Below, piece after piece: positions 23,450 to 35,793 of a DNA stretch of 64,000 nt. The stretch is from assembly GCF_947179165.1 (NCBI RefSeq), contig NC_077246.1, forward strand, positions 68,054,921-68,118,920. The letters run 5' to 3'. The position numbers and the translations under genes were made by a program. The DNA is from Solanum dulcamara. Taxonomy: Eukaryota; Streptophyta; Magnoliopsida; Solanales; Solanaceae. Below the pieces are notes generated by a model. That model did no database searches. It worked only from the letters and a program-made list of their open reading frames with translations, and was not told the DNA's origin. Position 1 is the first letter of the stretch, and every line of letters starts with the position of its first letter.

Positions 23450-25203
23450 TCTTCCCACCTCAACTGTGATTTTACTTTTACATGTTCAGCCTAACATTTC
23501 TCTTTCTCATCTGTTCTGAAACAACGTCTCCTGTAATAATCTTTAGTAGATGTGTCTTCTACTTGTATATATATGTTGGGATCATAGTCTCCATTTTGCC
23601 AAATTTGACAGCTGCCACAACAGGAAAAACTTACTCGCATGTGTTTATACTAAATCAATAAATGCATGATACGTGTAATTATTTGAGGCAATTGTTTGAA
23701 TTCCTTATGATATGCAATGATCTCCTCTTGTTTGCTTTCTTGTTCACACCAATACCTAACAAAACAGTTTGAGAAACCTGCATGGACTCGACAAAACAGA
23801 AGTACCCCAAGTTTAAATGGGTCGAGTTTTGACTGGTTTGTTGACTTGATCCAACGGGTAGAACTCGAAATGACTCATCAAACTATTAAATCAAAACGAA
23901 TTAAAACAGTGTAAGCGAACAAGAAACATCAAACACACACAATTAAACCTAGAGATTGGAAATTATGTAACTATGGGAGAATTTGAGTTGGTAATTCAAG
24001 AAAAGTACATTAGTTTTCTCATTGTTTTAGAAAAAGAAAAATAAACAAAGGAAGGGTAGTTAGATCATATTGCACGATTCAAGTTATGCTCAGTTATTTG
24101 ATCTATTTTGATTCAAACAAATTTTGCGCATTCAAATTATTATAAGTTATTTGATCTATTTTGATTCAAACAAACTTTACGAAGCAAGTTGAACATCACC
24201 TGCGTATTGATTTTAGAGGAATTTTCATAAATAATGATATTATGAGGTCTAATTATCAAACCCCACAATAATTTTTATATTTACCAAATCTAGCGACACT
24301 CCTCCTCCCTCACATGCCTTTTTTCCTTTCTTGTTCACTTCTATCCTCTCTGGTTTTCCTCTTTCTTTGTATTTGTGTTTCACACCGTATCTGTATTTTA
24401 CAATTTTAATTGTAAATACCCTATATGTAAAGATGGTTAATTATTATTATACCATCAAAAAATACAGATAGTTATTATATGGAATTTTTTTTACAAAGAA
24501 TGTTATTGTTATAGAGAGGAAAAATCTAACATAAAAAATTATTTTTAATTTTTTTTTTGAATAATATAGTGAGGTGTTATTATAGAGAGCTCTGAGCGCG
24601 AACTCTTTATTTATGTTGTCGAATTTATGTCGACACACCACTGGTACGAGTAAGGGGTTCGATCAATCCACATCAAATACTTTGACCAAAATTCATGAGG
24701 AAAAGTTGAGATATTACTTTGATAAAGTAGATTTAAGACATGAAAAATGTCATATCTTCAATCCTTTTTAGCTTTTACTTCCGATCAACAATCGCTATTT
24801 ATATAAATGTTTTCTTTCTCAAAAAAAAAGAGAAAATATTTTATAAATTAATTATTAACATATTATTTTTTTTGTCAATTAATTCATGTACCATGCTAGA
24901 AAATGAAAAATTGAATTTATAACATACGTGTAAGTTTCCACCGAATATCTCCCAAAATTCAGAATATCATTATAATTCTATTTTATAATTTTGATGACAC
25001 CCTTAAATCTTATTGAATTTGACCTTTGAACCTGTATTTATATTGTATCGAATACCCACACCCGAATCGGACCAACTTAGCTAGTTATAGTATAAAAACA
25101 ACTTTGAAAAAACAAAGTGTCAATTCACCAAAGACTTAATCTTAAAGACTTTATATATTCTCAGGTGTCAGCAACAAAGACGAAGCAATTTCTTCAGGAA
25201 AAT
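23450..25203. other. Intergenic region upstream of MIA40
   Basis: It is AT-rich with no gene seen. A direct repeat of about 28 bases ('ttatttgatctattttgatt' and beyond) occurs at 24093 and 24147. The MIA40 leader probably starts after 25080. An in-frame upstream ATG at 25117 would add 29 residues not expected in the family. Confidence 0.5.
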
Positions 25204-28200
25204 ATGGGACAAGTGCAGAGCGAAGCCATTGATAATCAATCGAAATCCACATCTGTTGATGATTCTCAGCCGACCTCTCTCGATTCTTTGATTGCTGGTA
25301 AGTGGTAACTCCTCAATTCTCCTTTTTATTCTCTTTTTCTTGAATTTTGGATGAATTTCCCCCCCTTTTTTTTCAAGAACCCCATAATCGTATGTTTAGT
25401 AATTTCACTATAACGACTTACAAGTTGTTAACTTTTTTCATTATATTGGGATTTGGAGAAGAGTTGAGTAGGCTGGTGGGGTGGGCATGTGCTAATGTAT
25501 ATGTGAAGGGTAGTAAATGGATGCATCCGTTCCTTTTAGCTTGAGCTACATATTTATTAAGTCGAGCTGTCGAGGGTAGTTTCTACCTACAAACCCATTT
25601 TGTGGTATGTTGTTGTTGTATTAACAACAAGGATAACTTACTACAATTTCAAATGGTTTGGGTCGATTATATGAATCCTCTATTAAGTTCTCTTGGGTTC
25701 CATTAATAATTTGTAATTATGGATCTAAAAGTTGCATTTGCTTTACACATGTGTTTTCTGGTATGTTTGGATCTAAAAGCTACACTTAATCCAAACTGAA
25801 CTAATGGGTGATAATGATAATAAAATTTCTTATATGTTGCTATCTACTAGATAAAACCTATGAATAGAAAGTGATAAGCACAATGGGTTTCAATAATTTG
25901 GTTGTGTGAAATGATGGGGGACTGGGGCTATTAGGGGAAGATATCTTTTTTGAAATTGAAAAATCAATATTTAAGGGAAGATATCTTGAAATGCAGTTTT
26001 CCAGTGACCCATTGTTAAGTATGCCACATTGGTTGAGGGGTGATTTGTTTGTCATGGTTTTCAGCAATCTCAACCGCAAAAGTTAGCTCATAAGATGGTT
26101 TTGAGCAATCATCTTATGAGCTAACTTTTGCGGTTGAGCTAAGCCTCAGGTTCATTTTCTTAACATGGTATTAGAGTCAGACCTATCCCTATTTCCAAAT
26201 GTTGGACTTCCATGGTATGTTATCCATGCTCCAATTTTCAGGCCTGGGGAGGAGGAAGGGGTTAACTGTCCCATATTGGTCCAGTAATGAATTTGTTTAT
26301 CTATGTTATCTCATCAATACTCGTCTTATAAGCTAACTTTTGGAGTTGAGTTAGTCCCAAAATCCATTTTTTTACCCCCATTAAGGAATCCTTGGTTTTT
26401 TTGTGCTTATATAAAGTGTGTGTTTTGTGTAATGAAACATAATGTTATAACTGACCTCAGCTCATTCGGGATTGACGTAGTTGATTGATTGCAAATGTTT
26501 TTACTATTTGTTGTTCAGGAAAATGATAGAAGTTTCGATTTTACTTCCCATGTGATTAGCTATCACCCTATCACTGCTCTTATGCATGTTTCTCGCTGCA
26601 CTATTTTCTTGATTGGTTAAAGATAGTATCTTTCTCTACTATTAGCTCTATATAAAAGTTTGTTGTTATCCAAATTCGTCAAGAGACACATTGTCTTTAG
26701 ATCCAGTAACTACAGTATATCTATTCATTTAACATCAATGTGCATATTAGATCTATACTGAAAGTATCCTAAGTAGCTATTGACAACCAATTCCAAAGTG
26801 CTTCATAAAAGACACTTAAAAGCCACCTCTACTGATGATTCTCCGCCGTCCTCTCTCAACTCTTTCTCTTTCTTGATTTTGCAAAGTCAATTTTGCTCCT
26901 TTAAGAATCCAGAATCAAGGACTTGTATGGCTTAAAAACTGCACTATGTCCTTCACTTTTTCCTAAATGGGGTTGGAGAAGAGTTGAGGCTGGTGGTGGA
27001 CATGTGCAAATGTATACTGAAGTTAGTAGATGGATGCATCTAGTGCTTTCCGCTCGAGCTACATAAATAGTAACTCTTCGCAGTAACAATAGTTTAGCCT
27101 CAATGCCAAACTAGTTGGGTGACTTATGAATCCTCTCTATCTATTAACTCCCGTTCTGTTCATTTCACTCCAATACTTGATAATTTGTAATTAGGAATCT
27201 AAAACTTGAGATTCTCAAAATCTTTCACCTATCGCTACGCTATATCTATAGCCAGTGAGGGTACTAAATGCTAATAACTACTAACCTTAATGCCAATTAG
27301 TTGGTATTGATAATTTGTCTCTATTGTCTGTTCTTTGAACTACATTTGTATAGTTTAAGTTTTAAAATATATATGATTAGATTAAGTTTGCACCCAAAAA
27401 AGTAGTAATTAGAGTGGTACTCCGCACCCATGGACTCAAAATGTGGATTCAATATGGTGGTTCAGAGAGAGAGAGAGAGAGAGTGAAGGTGCTGGTTTGT
27501 TGCATATGTGGTGGTTTCAATATTTTGATTGTGTTAATGACTTTGGTGTGTGGGGTGCGGTGGGGTGGTTATGTAAAGGGGCAAATAATCTTGAAATGCA
27601 GTTCTGCTATTATCCATCATTTGGTAGCTGGTTAGAGTTATGTAGGTATTAGTAATGTATGAATTAGTTATGAGTGAATCTATATATTATTTTATGCATG
27701 TTTTAGTTATTCATGTATTAGTTATTCCACCTTCTGTATTGCATAAAACAATACATGCGTGATGGGCCGGAACCCTCATGGGAAGGGATAACTTATATAC
27801 GTATTAGTTATGCGGGTTCCTAAATTGTCAACCAAACATCATATTAATTTTATACATGAATAACTTATTTTCTATCTACCTACCAAACGTTGTATAAGTT
27901 ATACGGAAATTAATACATGGATAACTTGTTTCTTATCCAACTACCATACGAGCAACCAAACGACCCCTAAATTTTGAGTTTCATTTTTGGTTGAGTAATG
28001 TATGTTTTCATAAATTGATATGTAACATCATTGCCAAACTCAAGTAGTTTGGGTTTGAGATGAAACTGATTGATTGCAATTTACTCAATTGGAAAATTGA
28101 TAAAGCTCTGGTTCTGCTTCCCATGTGATTAGCTATCATTTTGCGCATTTTCATGTATTGTTTTCTCACTGCAGTCTGATTTTGTAACTTCCTCTACTAC

Positions 28201-29658
28201 TTGCTCTATGTCTCTACAGCTGCTCGTAACTGCAGTTGCTCTATTTCTAAATTTCTATAACATCAAGGTGTGTATTAAATCTCTAGTGAAAGTATGCTAA
28301 GTAGCTATTCCCAAAGACTTGAGCGCCATGTAATATTATTTGTTGACTACTGCCTAATGATGTTTGTATCATATTTTGATGTTTTAAAAGACTCCTCAAA
28401 CTTGTTACAAGTTTTCTTCCTTTCATCTTGTAGAAGCTGTAGCATATGGTGAAGATGGTGAGAATGAGGTTGGTTTAGATTTTTCGGATCATAAACTTGG
28501 TCAATAAAATTTGAAATTTTGTTACTTATCTATGCTCAAGAAACTGAATCTCTACTTTCAGTCCATTGACGAGAAAGCCCGGAAAGCCCTAGAATGCCCT
28601 TGCATTGCTCATTTGCGTGCTGGCCTCTGCGGCAACCAATTCTCAGACGCTTTCCTCTGTTTCCTCAAAAGCACAGCTGAAGAAAAGGTAACTGCATTTG
28701 AATGGTCCTTCGTTTTTTTATAGTTTATACCATTGGTCTATCGTGTTCATCTCCTGTAGAGAGAGATGTCATATATCTTGTTTCATTTGATTTTATTTCT
28801 CCGAGCCGATATTCCTGTATGAGCTTCAGCTTATTAAGTGCCCACATAAGTTGTAACATGGTAAATATTGGTTAGGTTATTCAGCTAGAGTTGTACCTCT
28901 TTATGTGTTCTATATTATGAGAAAAAAGATTTAAGATCATGCATTTTTTGTTTTTTCGAAATGGTCGGATGTGTTTCTAGATGCTGCTTTTCTTTTTTCT
29001 GCTTGAGTGAATTTCAAGTTCCCTTTCTCCATAGTGGATAACAAGATACTTGTATGAATGCCACAAGACAAGACCAGACATTAGCGATCATTCTTGACCT
29101 TAGATTTTGGCCTCCAAAGTTACAACAACAACATACCTAGTATAATCCCAACAAGTGAGATCTGAGTAGGGTAGAGTGTATGCAAACCTTACCCTTACCT
29201 TGTAGGTTAGAGAGGTTGTTTCCGATAGACCTTCCAAAGTTGACGTCCAAAATTTGGTTCCTTGTGGTAAATTGATTTTGATGTATAGTAACAAACAAGA
29301 TCAGAAAGCTTTGTCATCCTCCATTCATTCATATACAACACTAGAAAGAAAAGATTGTTTTTTGAACTGAAAATGATGAAAAATGAATTTCCATTTTCCC
29401 ATTTCATCCTTCTAACTAACATGTGAAAATTGTTATTTCTCACTGTAGGGCTCTGACTGCGTTAGTCCCTTTGTCGCTCTTCAAAGCTGCATCAAGGCAA
29501 ATCCTAATGCATTTTCAAAGGACGTCCTGGAAGAGGATAACGATGATGTCAGTAAACAAGATGAAGTCAAGACGGAGGAAACGCCTAAACAAGAATACAG
29601 AATCATCCCTCCTATTTGGTCTGTAGAATCAAAGAAGACTAGGCGTACTAAGCTCTAG
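25204..29658 (+). CDS. MIA40: MIA40, mitochondrial intermembrane space import oxidoreductase (four exons)
   Basis: MIA40/CHCHD4 traps and oxidises cysteine-rich precursors in the mitochondrial intermembrane space, passing electrons to Erv1. Exons are 25204-25297, 28434-28468, 28562-28687 and 29449-29658. Junctions are GT-AG and the phases join to 154 residues. The redox-active CPC motif is at 55-57, followed by the twin Cx9C pairs C66/C76 and C89/C99 in the family context 'HLRAGLCGNQFSDAFLCF' and 'CVSPFVALQSC'. The N-terminus lacks a membrane anchor, as in plant and animal MIA40. The C-terminal tail is acidic, then ends RRTKL; the last tripeptide resembles a PTS1 peroxisomal signal. I chose the ATG giving MGQVQSEA, not the in-frame one at 25117. 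Intron 1 is 3.1 kb and internally duplicated. Confidence 0.94.
26013..26376 (+). mobile_element. TRIM-like element in MIA40 intron 1
   Basis: The left LTR-like part runs 26013-26165 (starting tgttaagtatgccacattgg, ending cttaaca). It is followed at once by 'tggtattagagtcag', a variant of the initiator-Met tRNA primer-binding site. A purine tract 'ggggaggaggaagggg' near 26247-26261 precedes the right LTR-like part (tgtcccatattgg, about 26267-26376). Both parts share 'ctaacttttg.ggttgag'. A possible 5-bp duplication CCCAT flanks it. The left LTR contains a perfect hairpin (separate entry). Confidence 0.65.
26069..26138. repeat. Perfect 29-bp inverted repeat (hairpin)
   Basis: The arms 26069-26097 and 26110-26138 are exact reverse complements and are separated by 12 bases. 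It lies in the left LTR of the TRIM-like element. The arm contains the LTR motif 'ctaacttttgcggttgag', so it arose by inverted duplication of that piece. Confidence 0.9.
27640..27970. mobile_element. MITE-like repeat in MIA40 intron 1
   Basis: It is AT-rich, rich in 'attagttat' and 'ataactt' motifs, and ends 'aaccaaacgacccct'. The reverse of that end recurs at 47310 ('gtcgtttggtaggagg'). It is absent from the copied intron at 44-46 kb, so it probably inserted after the copy or was lost there. Confidence 0.5.
29122..29232 (-). repeat. SINE (TS-like) in MIA40 intron 3
   Basis: The plus strand begins 'acaacaacaacatac', the complement of the TTG-repeat tail of TS SINEs. It continues with 'gggtagagtgtatgcaaacc' and ends 'gaggttgtttccgatagacc'. 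The tRNA-like head is missing, as in many copies. Confidence 0.75.
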
Positions 29659-31011
29659 AAGGCTTATCATTATCTTTCGTTTTTTGGTCCTTCCATTCTA
29701 GGAAGCTCTGGTGGTAGAATACTAATTACTACTACACTAACTAGTAAGAGTATTACCAGAAAAATCTTTTCCCCTGTGATTTACATGATCAAAACTTTTG
29801 AAGTTTATTACTATGAAACTGTAGAAACTAGGCCATAGCTTCTAGGGAAAGTTTAGATTGGTTCAAATTTTCATGCTTATACCAACTTTTCAGTGTTATA
29901 GATTGTTATTTCATGGAAAATTTCACTCCCAAGTCTCTTTCTTTAACTTCAGAGTTGTAAATTAAGAGGTCTGGGACTTAAATGCGGATCCCTGATTTGA
30001 AGTTTATGGGTTCTGAAGTTTACTGTGTGGACATATTAAGTGGATTTCTCAATACGTATACAACATTTGAATTAGAATTATTAGATTTTGCGAACTTGTA
30101 CATGTACTAGGCATGTGCAAAAACCAGTCTGATCGATATATCGAATTGAAAAAAATGTTATTGGACTACGAGATTTAAATAGTTTTGTAATTTTTTTATT
30201 GGGGCATCAGTTCAATTTCCGATTTTAAGATTTTAGTTAATGATTTAATTGATAACCCAATAAAATTATAGTAAAATTACCTTTTTATTCCTAATTATGA
30301 CTTTAAATTCTTATATACAAACTGTATTTTCTTTTGCATTTTATAATTGTTGTCTTGATGCTGCTATTTTATTTTTTTTAAAAGTCCTTGGCTTGGTAAG
30401 ATTCTACATATCAGTGTGAACTGCGAAGAGACGTTTTTCTTTTTGAGAGATTGCTAACGAAAACAAATTTATTTTAGCATTAACTTAATTGAATTTGCTT
30501 CTGTTTGTAATTTGCGTAGACTTATATGCATGAAAACAGTGTATATATGAAGAAATGAAAATAAGAGAGCAAAAAAAAAGTTAAAAAGGATAATTTTCAT
30601 ATCGGTTAAACTAAGCCATTAAAGACCAAACACTGATAATGAATATCTTATTGATTTGATTATCAGTTTAGTGTGTTTACAAATCAAAATCGATAAAACA
30701 CAAAATCGGACAAAATCGACATATAAACATCCCTACTATGCCCTGGCCATGAAACTTACTACAAATAATTTGCTTACTACTCTTAATCACACAAAGATAA
30801 TTTGCTTAGTCCTCTTAATCTAAAGCCATAATAGGGTGTTAAGACTTGTATTAGTTGAAAATTAAAGAGTGTCATGCAGCTTGCAAGTGTGTAAGATGAG
30901 CCACAAAAATGAAATGATTCACCTTCTTTAGACCAACCTCAAGAAGGCTTAACTTTCCCCTATATATACACATCAAAGAATGAACATGGTGCTATCAAGA
31001 AGTTGTAAAAC
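29659..31011. other. MIA40 to reductase intergenic region
   Basis: The MIA40 3' UTR is likely in the first few hundred bases. About 30110-30735 is a MITE-like repeat ('taggcatgtgcaaaaacc' ... 'aaacatcccta') related to 20470-20990; a clean target-site duplication was not found. A TATA-like 'cctatatatacacatc' lies near 30959, about 50 bases before the reductase start codon. Confidence 0.5.
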
Positions 31012-33892
31012 ATGGAAATATTGGAGGATAAAAATGTAGTAGAAGAAGAAAGCAGCAATTATAAGGGAAAAGTATGTGTGACAGGTGCATCTGGTTTTGT
31101 AGCTTCATGGCTTATCAAATGCCTTCTTTTGTCTGGTTACAATGTCATTGGCACAGTTAGAGATCCAGGTACATGAAACTACTCATACTCTTATTAGTAG
31201 TACTAGTCTATGCCACAGATACACACTTCATAACAACTTCAGACATCACATGTTTGAAGTTTCATATAGCTGAAATTCGGTCATTTTTGCATGAACTTCA
31301 CGCACATATGGCTAAAATTGTTCCGAAATGGGTAGACTGGCAAAAAGATTTTAAAAAAACATGATATAAATTAAATAGTGGCGTCCAAATATAAGGTACC
31401 CATCTTTCCTAGTACATTCAATGGTGGAGCCAGAAATTCTAATAAGAGGACTCAAAAAAATGAAAAAAAAGTTCTGAAAACGAGGATTCAAGCCTACGAC
31501 TTAAAGCAACTTTTTGAACCACATTTGCCACTAAACTAAAGTTCCCCTTATGTCAAGGGGATTCAACAATATATATATACACAAACTTCTAATTTTTTTT
31601 TTATCTTATTAGAGGATTCAATCGAACACCCTTCATGGGATTCAGAGAAGCTCACTTGGTGACCTTTCTGTCTATTACAGTTGAGGTGGAGGGTTCAAAC
31701 CCATCAATTGCATCCCTTCTCCTTTCCCTCTTCCCCGTCGCCTGATGTAATTGAAAAAATGAACTCCATTCATTACATATAGCTCTGCCCCTGCATAGAT
31801 TTGTTGACGTGTACAACTGGTATGACAAGGGCGTGAGTTACTTGCAAACTTTTCTAGATAAACTTAATATTAGAGAAGGACAAAAACAAGCAAAATGTGT
31901 TTGTATATATTGGATAGTTACACACGACCATATTACATACGTACACACAAATGAATCTAGCTACTAGTAATGGAGATTTATCCACTCAAATCTGTTTCAT
32001 GGCATTGAACTTTTATGTCAATATCAGGGAACCAGAAGAAAGTAGGACATCTATGGAAGCTACAAGGAGCGAAAGAGAGACTTCGTCTGGTGAAGGCTAA
32101 CCTAACTGATGAAGGCAGCTTTGATGATGCTATTATGGGCTGTGAAGGTGTTTTTCATACTGCCTCACCTGTCTTGGGAAAGGCTACTTTTGATGTCATG
32201 GTATCCAAAATATTTCTGTTTGTTTCATTTTATATGACAATATTTGACTAAACACACTAGCTGTAGTAAGCCTGTAGTAAGTCGGACATTTCAAAACTTC
32301 TCAAAATGAAAAGAGTGCCATACAAATTGAACAGAGGGAATCACCTTCAAGTATTCATTGTGATGCTGCAGGTTGAAATCTTGAATCCTGCAGTTGATGG
32401 TACCTTAAATTTGCTAAGATCCTGTAAGAAAAATCCAAGACTGAGACGTGTTGTTTTGACCTCATCTTCTTCAACGGTGAGGGTAAGAGATAACATTGAC
32501 CCTAACATACCCTTGGATGAATCATCTTGGAGCTCTGTTGAATTCTGCAAAAAGTTTGAGGTAAACACATCTATTCTGATTCCATTCTATTTGATATCAT
32601 GGTATTGACTGGGCGCAAAGTTCAGAATATTAATTTGACTTCTATATAAGAAAAATATTGAGGTGGTGAATGAAAAAGATAGTTTGACAGAGAACAATAC
32701 ACACCTTGAACTTCAAAAGTCAAATGTTTTCTTGAATTTGGATTCTTGAAAGTAGTATCAACACGTCCCAAAATAAGAAGTGTGTCATATCAATTCGGAC
32801 GGAAAGTGAAAACAATAATCTCATCATTTTACTCTGTGCATGCAAGATTTGGTATGTACTATCAAAGACACTAGCTGAGAAGGCTGCTTGGGAATTCTGT
32901 GAGCAAAACAACATCGATCTTGTGACACTACTTCCCTCTTTCATCATTGGGCCAAGTTTGCCTCCAGATTTGTGTTCAACAGCAGATGATGTCCTTGGTT
33001 TGCTGAAAGGAAAGACAGATAAGTTTGAATTCCATGGAAGGATGGGTTATGTTCACATAGATGACGTAGCTCTGTCCCATATACTTGTCTATGAGCATCC
33101 AAGTGCTCATGGGAGGTACCTTTGCAGCTCAAAGGTTCTCGACAACAATCAACTTGTCTCAGTTCTATCAGAGCGCTATCCATCTTTACCTATTCCTAAA
33201 AGGTTAGTAGAATCCCGAGAAGAGGCAAATCCATTATATAAGCTGTTGGTGCATTTGCATCTATTGTCTCAAACTAAAGTTACATTTATGTAATGGCAGA
33301 TTGTATTGGGAAATGCATTTGACATTTGCTTCGCTAAAAAGTCGCTACAAAATATTTTAGAGAAACATGTGTGTATATACAATAGACAATAGGTTACCTC
33401 CACTTCAAAAGAATACAAAGTGAACATTAATTTAGATTTTAGAACATGAAGTAACACCTTAAAACCCCTACAGCGGACGTCTCAACTCCAAGTACAAGCC
33501 AAGTTCTATTAATAGGTAGATAACACTTGCACAAAATCCTGCATACACCACTGTATATATATAGAAGTTAGAAAAGTGAACACTTTGTAATTATGCAAGT
33601 CTGTGTGTGTACGCGAGTGTAGTAAGAGGTGCTCACCACTGCTTAAAGATTTTGGATCTGTATCAGTTATTTCTGCTTAAACAAATAATACAAACCAGAA
33701 AGAAAGGTAACGTTTTGATGAAGATTCACATTGGCCAACTGCTATTTCAGGTTTAAGGAACTGGATCGACCTTCCTATGAATTCAACACATTGAAACTGG
33801 AGGGCTTAGGAATGAGATTCAAGTCCATTGAAGAGATGTTTGATGATTGTGTCGCATTCTTCAAAGAGAGAGGCCTTATTTCTTCCATCTAA
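31012..33892 (+). CDS. DFR/CCR-like NADPH-dependent reductase, tetraketide alpha-pyrone reductase-like (five exons)
   Basis: This is an extended short-chain dehydrogenase of the plant DFR/CCR superfamily. Exons are 31012-31168, 32028-32200, 32372-32560, 32847-33202 and 33751-33892, all GT-AG, joining to 338 residues. The dinucleotide loop is [10 protein letters not shown] (G25, G28, A31) and TVRDP is typical of NADP(H) use. The segment GVFHTASPV follows. Catalytic residues visible are the serine run at 141-144 and Y176/K180 in [16 protein letters not shown]. The C-terminus has [19 protein letters not shown]. Wording around '[20 protein letters not shown]' and the C-terminus is nearest, from memory, to TKPR2/CCR-like proteins of sporopollenin synthesis. 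A phenylacetaldehyde-reductase or generic CCR-like role is possible, so I give no symbol. It has no signal peptide and is presumably cytosolic. Confidence 0.9.
31422..31795 (+). mobile_element. hAT-type MITE remnant in reductase intron 1
   Basis: It opens 'caatggtggagccagaaatt' and closes 'agctctgcccctg'. These are the decayed ends of the same family as the MITEs at 61266 and 61491. A secondary insertion around 31630-31740 has a tRNA-like 'gagggttcaaaccca'. The 8-bp target duplication is no longer recognisable. Confidence 0.55.
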
Positions 33893-35793
33893 GAAACAAC
33901 ATTTCTGCATAAAAGCTCTAATATGAACCTTAGATGTTTTATTTTTCTGTATCTAACTCATGTTCTGGTCCTTCATTATCTATACCAATGATTACCTCAT
34001 CACTATATTAGTAAAATGGAACTTGTCGTATTAAGGCGTGACAGCCAATGTAGTAAAATGCTGTCACCTAAACCCAAAAAATAAGTTAAAGCAACAAATA
34101 ACTCGACTATCTCATCAATTTTACACAACACAAGTACATAGTCTGGTACCTCGACTATTTCACTGGTATCACAGTCAACAAATCTTTTATTTGTGCTTGA
34201 TACTGGCAATATAAGCAAAGCTCAAGGAGGCAGACTTCAGCAAACTATGCATCTTACAGAACATACATCAGACATGCAGAGGTGTTGAAGGTTCAGGCAG
34301 ATCAAACAATTAATAGAGCTAAAGCAGCATTTCATAATATAACAAGCTGAAAAAACCAGCTTCAAAAGACACCGATGACTAAACACCTACTAAATATAAG
34401 CGTAATTCACCCAAGGCCCTTCCCACTTACAGAATAAATGAAGTATCGGGACGTGTATCCCCTTTATAAGTAATGTTGTTTCATTTGAAGTACAGTTAAT
34501 TAACAATCATGTAGCAAGAAATCGTTTTGACCCTTAACCGACAGATGGATTTTTCAGGCGATGAAAATGAAGAAAGAGCAATGGAAACTAGAAGAAATAT
34601 CTAATTTTCCAAGATAATGTATATATAGATGTCTTGTTAAAGAGATAGGTACATTCAACTAAAACACTAAGTAAAACATAAACAGTTCCAAATTACTCTT
34701 TATGTTTCAAGAACGGTATGCCCTGGACATAAACTTTGATTTACGAAGTCTCTGCCTAGATTAAATGAAACATAGAACAGAAGAAAGTGATTTGCTGAAA
34801 TAAGAAAAAGGAAAGATTGATTTACTAATTATTCAACTAACTGCATCAATCGGCACTCAGAACAAGACTACTATATTGCTATTGAAAGCAACCTTCGTAG
34901 CTCTTCAGGCACTTGTAATTTGTTTATGGACCATTGGTTGATCCGATAATTCCTCGTTGAACTAGATTGCACTTGTTACTGTTTCCTAAACAAAAGAAAA
35001 ATATGAAAAGGACAGGCAAATTATATACATTATTTTTCCCTCTTTGGGGTATACTTACCACTATTCTTATCGCAATGGTTGGAAATTTTGAGTTTCCTTT
35101 CCTCTCTTTTTGGTATACATAGCATCACCAAGGTTAGTATCTTTTTTGTCTTTAGATAACGCGTTTTACAATTGCTTCTCTTTCACTGTGGCCGGGCCGG
35201 AAGGGATGACTTGGTAGTGTTTGAAGCACTACTAGAAAGCTTGGTACACAGATCATGAAAGAGAATAATACTCGTGTGGGTGTTGCTTAGCATATACTGT
35301 ATAAAACAGCCACATACACAATCCATATATAAATTATCATAAAACAACAGATAGTTGTCCTTCGCAGAATCCAAAAGAAAATTATCTATACTTCTAGTAT
35401 TGTAAAACAGAAGTTTATGACTGTTTAAGATATTAAAGCAAGATTCTCCCATGATAGCAATGTTTAGAAATAATTGCACGTATAATACACATAACAACTA
35501 GCTAAAATAGAAAAGGATGAAACACTGGCCTTTCGAGCACATAATGATTGAAACTCTTACTTTTATCATAACTTGAACTGACTATATTTATAAGCTACCA
35601 AGAAATATAACATTAGAATTTCCCACTTGAAAAAACACTAGATCAAAGCATACAATTAAATGACAACAAAAGGAAAAAAGAACACATTGTTGTATTCACT
35701 GCCTAGTAAGAACAAAAATGGAAACACTTCATCCAAATTTACCTATAAGTTCTAGCTTGAAAACTCTTTCGAAGAGCCAATATTTCACTTTCT
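33893..35793. other. Convergent intergenic region
   Basis: It lies between the reductase (plus) and the L1-domain gene (minus) and must hold both 3' UTRs. A minus-strand donor-like 'ataggtaaat' near 35740 and acceptor-like 'tttgtttaggaaacag' near 34985 could define a 3'-UTR intron of the L1-domain gene; this is speculative. I found no coding exon. Confidence 0.4.

Larger units (their letters stand above)
25437..28425. repeat. Internal ~1.52-kb tandem duplication in MIA40 intron 1
   Basis: 'tttggagaagagttgag' at about 25450 recurs at about 26973, and 'gaaagtatcctaagtagcta' at about 26760 recurs as 'gaaagtatgctaagtagcta' at about 28288. Unit 2 begins with a decayed copy of MIA40 exon 1: 'tgatgattctccgccg' at 26832 against exon 'tgatgattctcagccg' at 25256. 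Both units share 'atgaatcctct', 'gataatttgtaatta.ggatct' and 'cttcccatgtgattagctat'. Copying of exon 1 plus intron explains the order. Confidence 0.85.

Noticed and set aside
25117..25203. N-terminal extension of MIA40 from an upstream ATG
   Set aside because: Would add 29 residues not expected in plant MIA40; the inner MGQ start matches the family.
35183..35497. 104-codon minus-strand open frame between the reductase and the L1-domain gene
   Set aside because: Hydrophobic, low-complexity translation with no family; likely within the 3' region or a UTR intron of the L1-domain gene.
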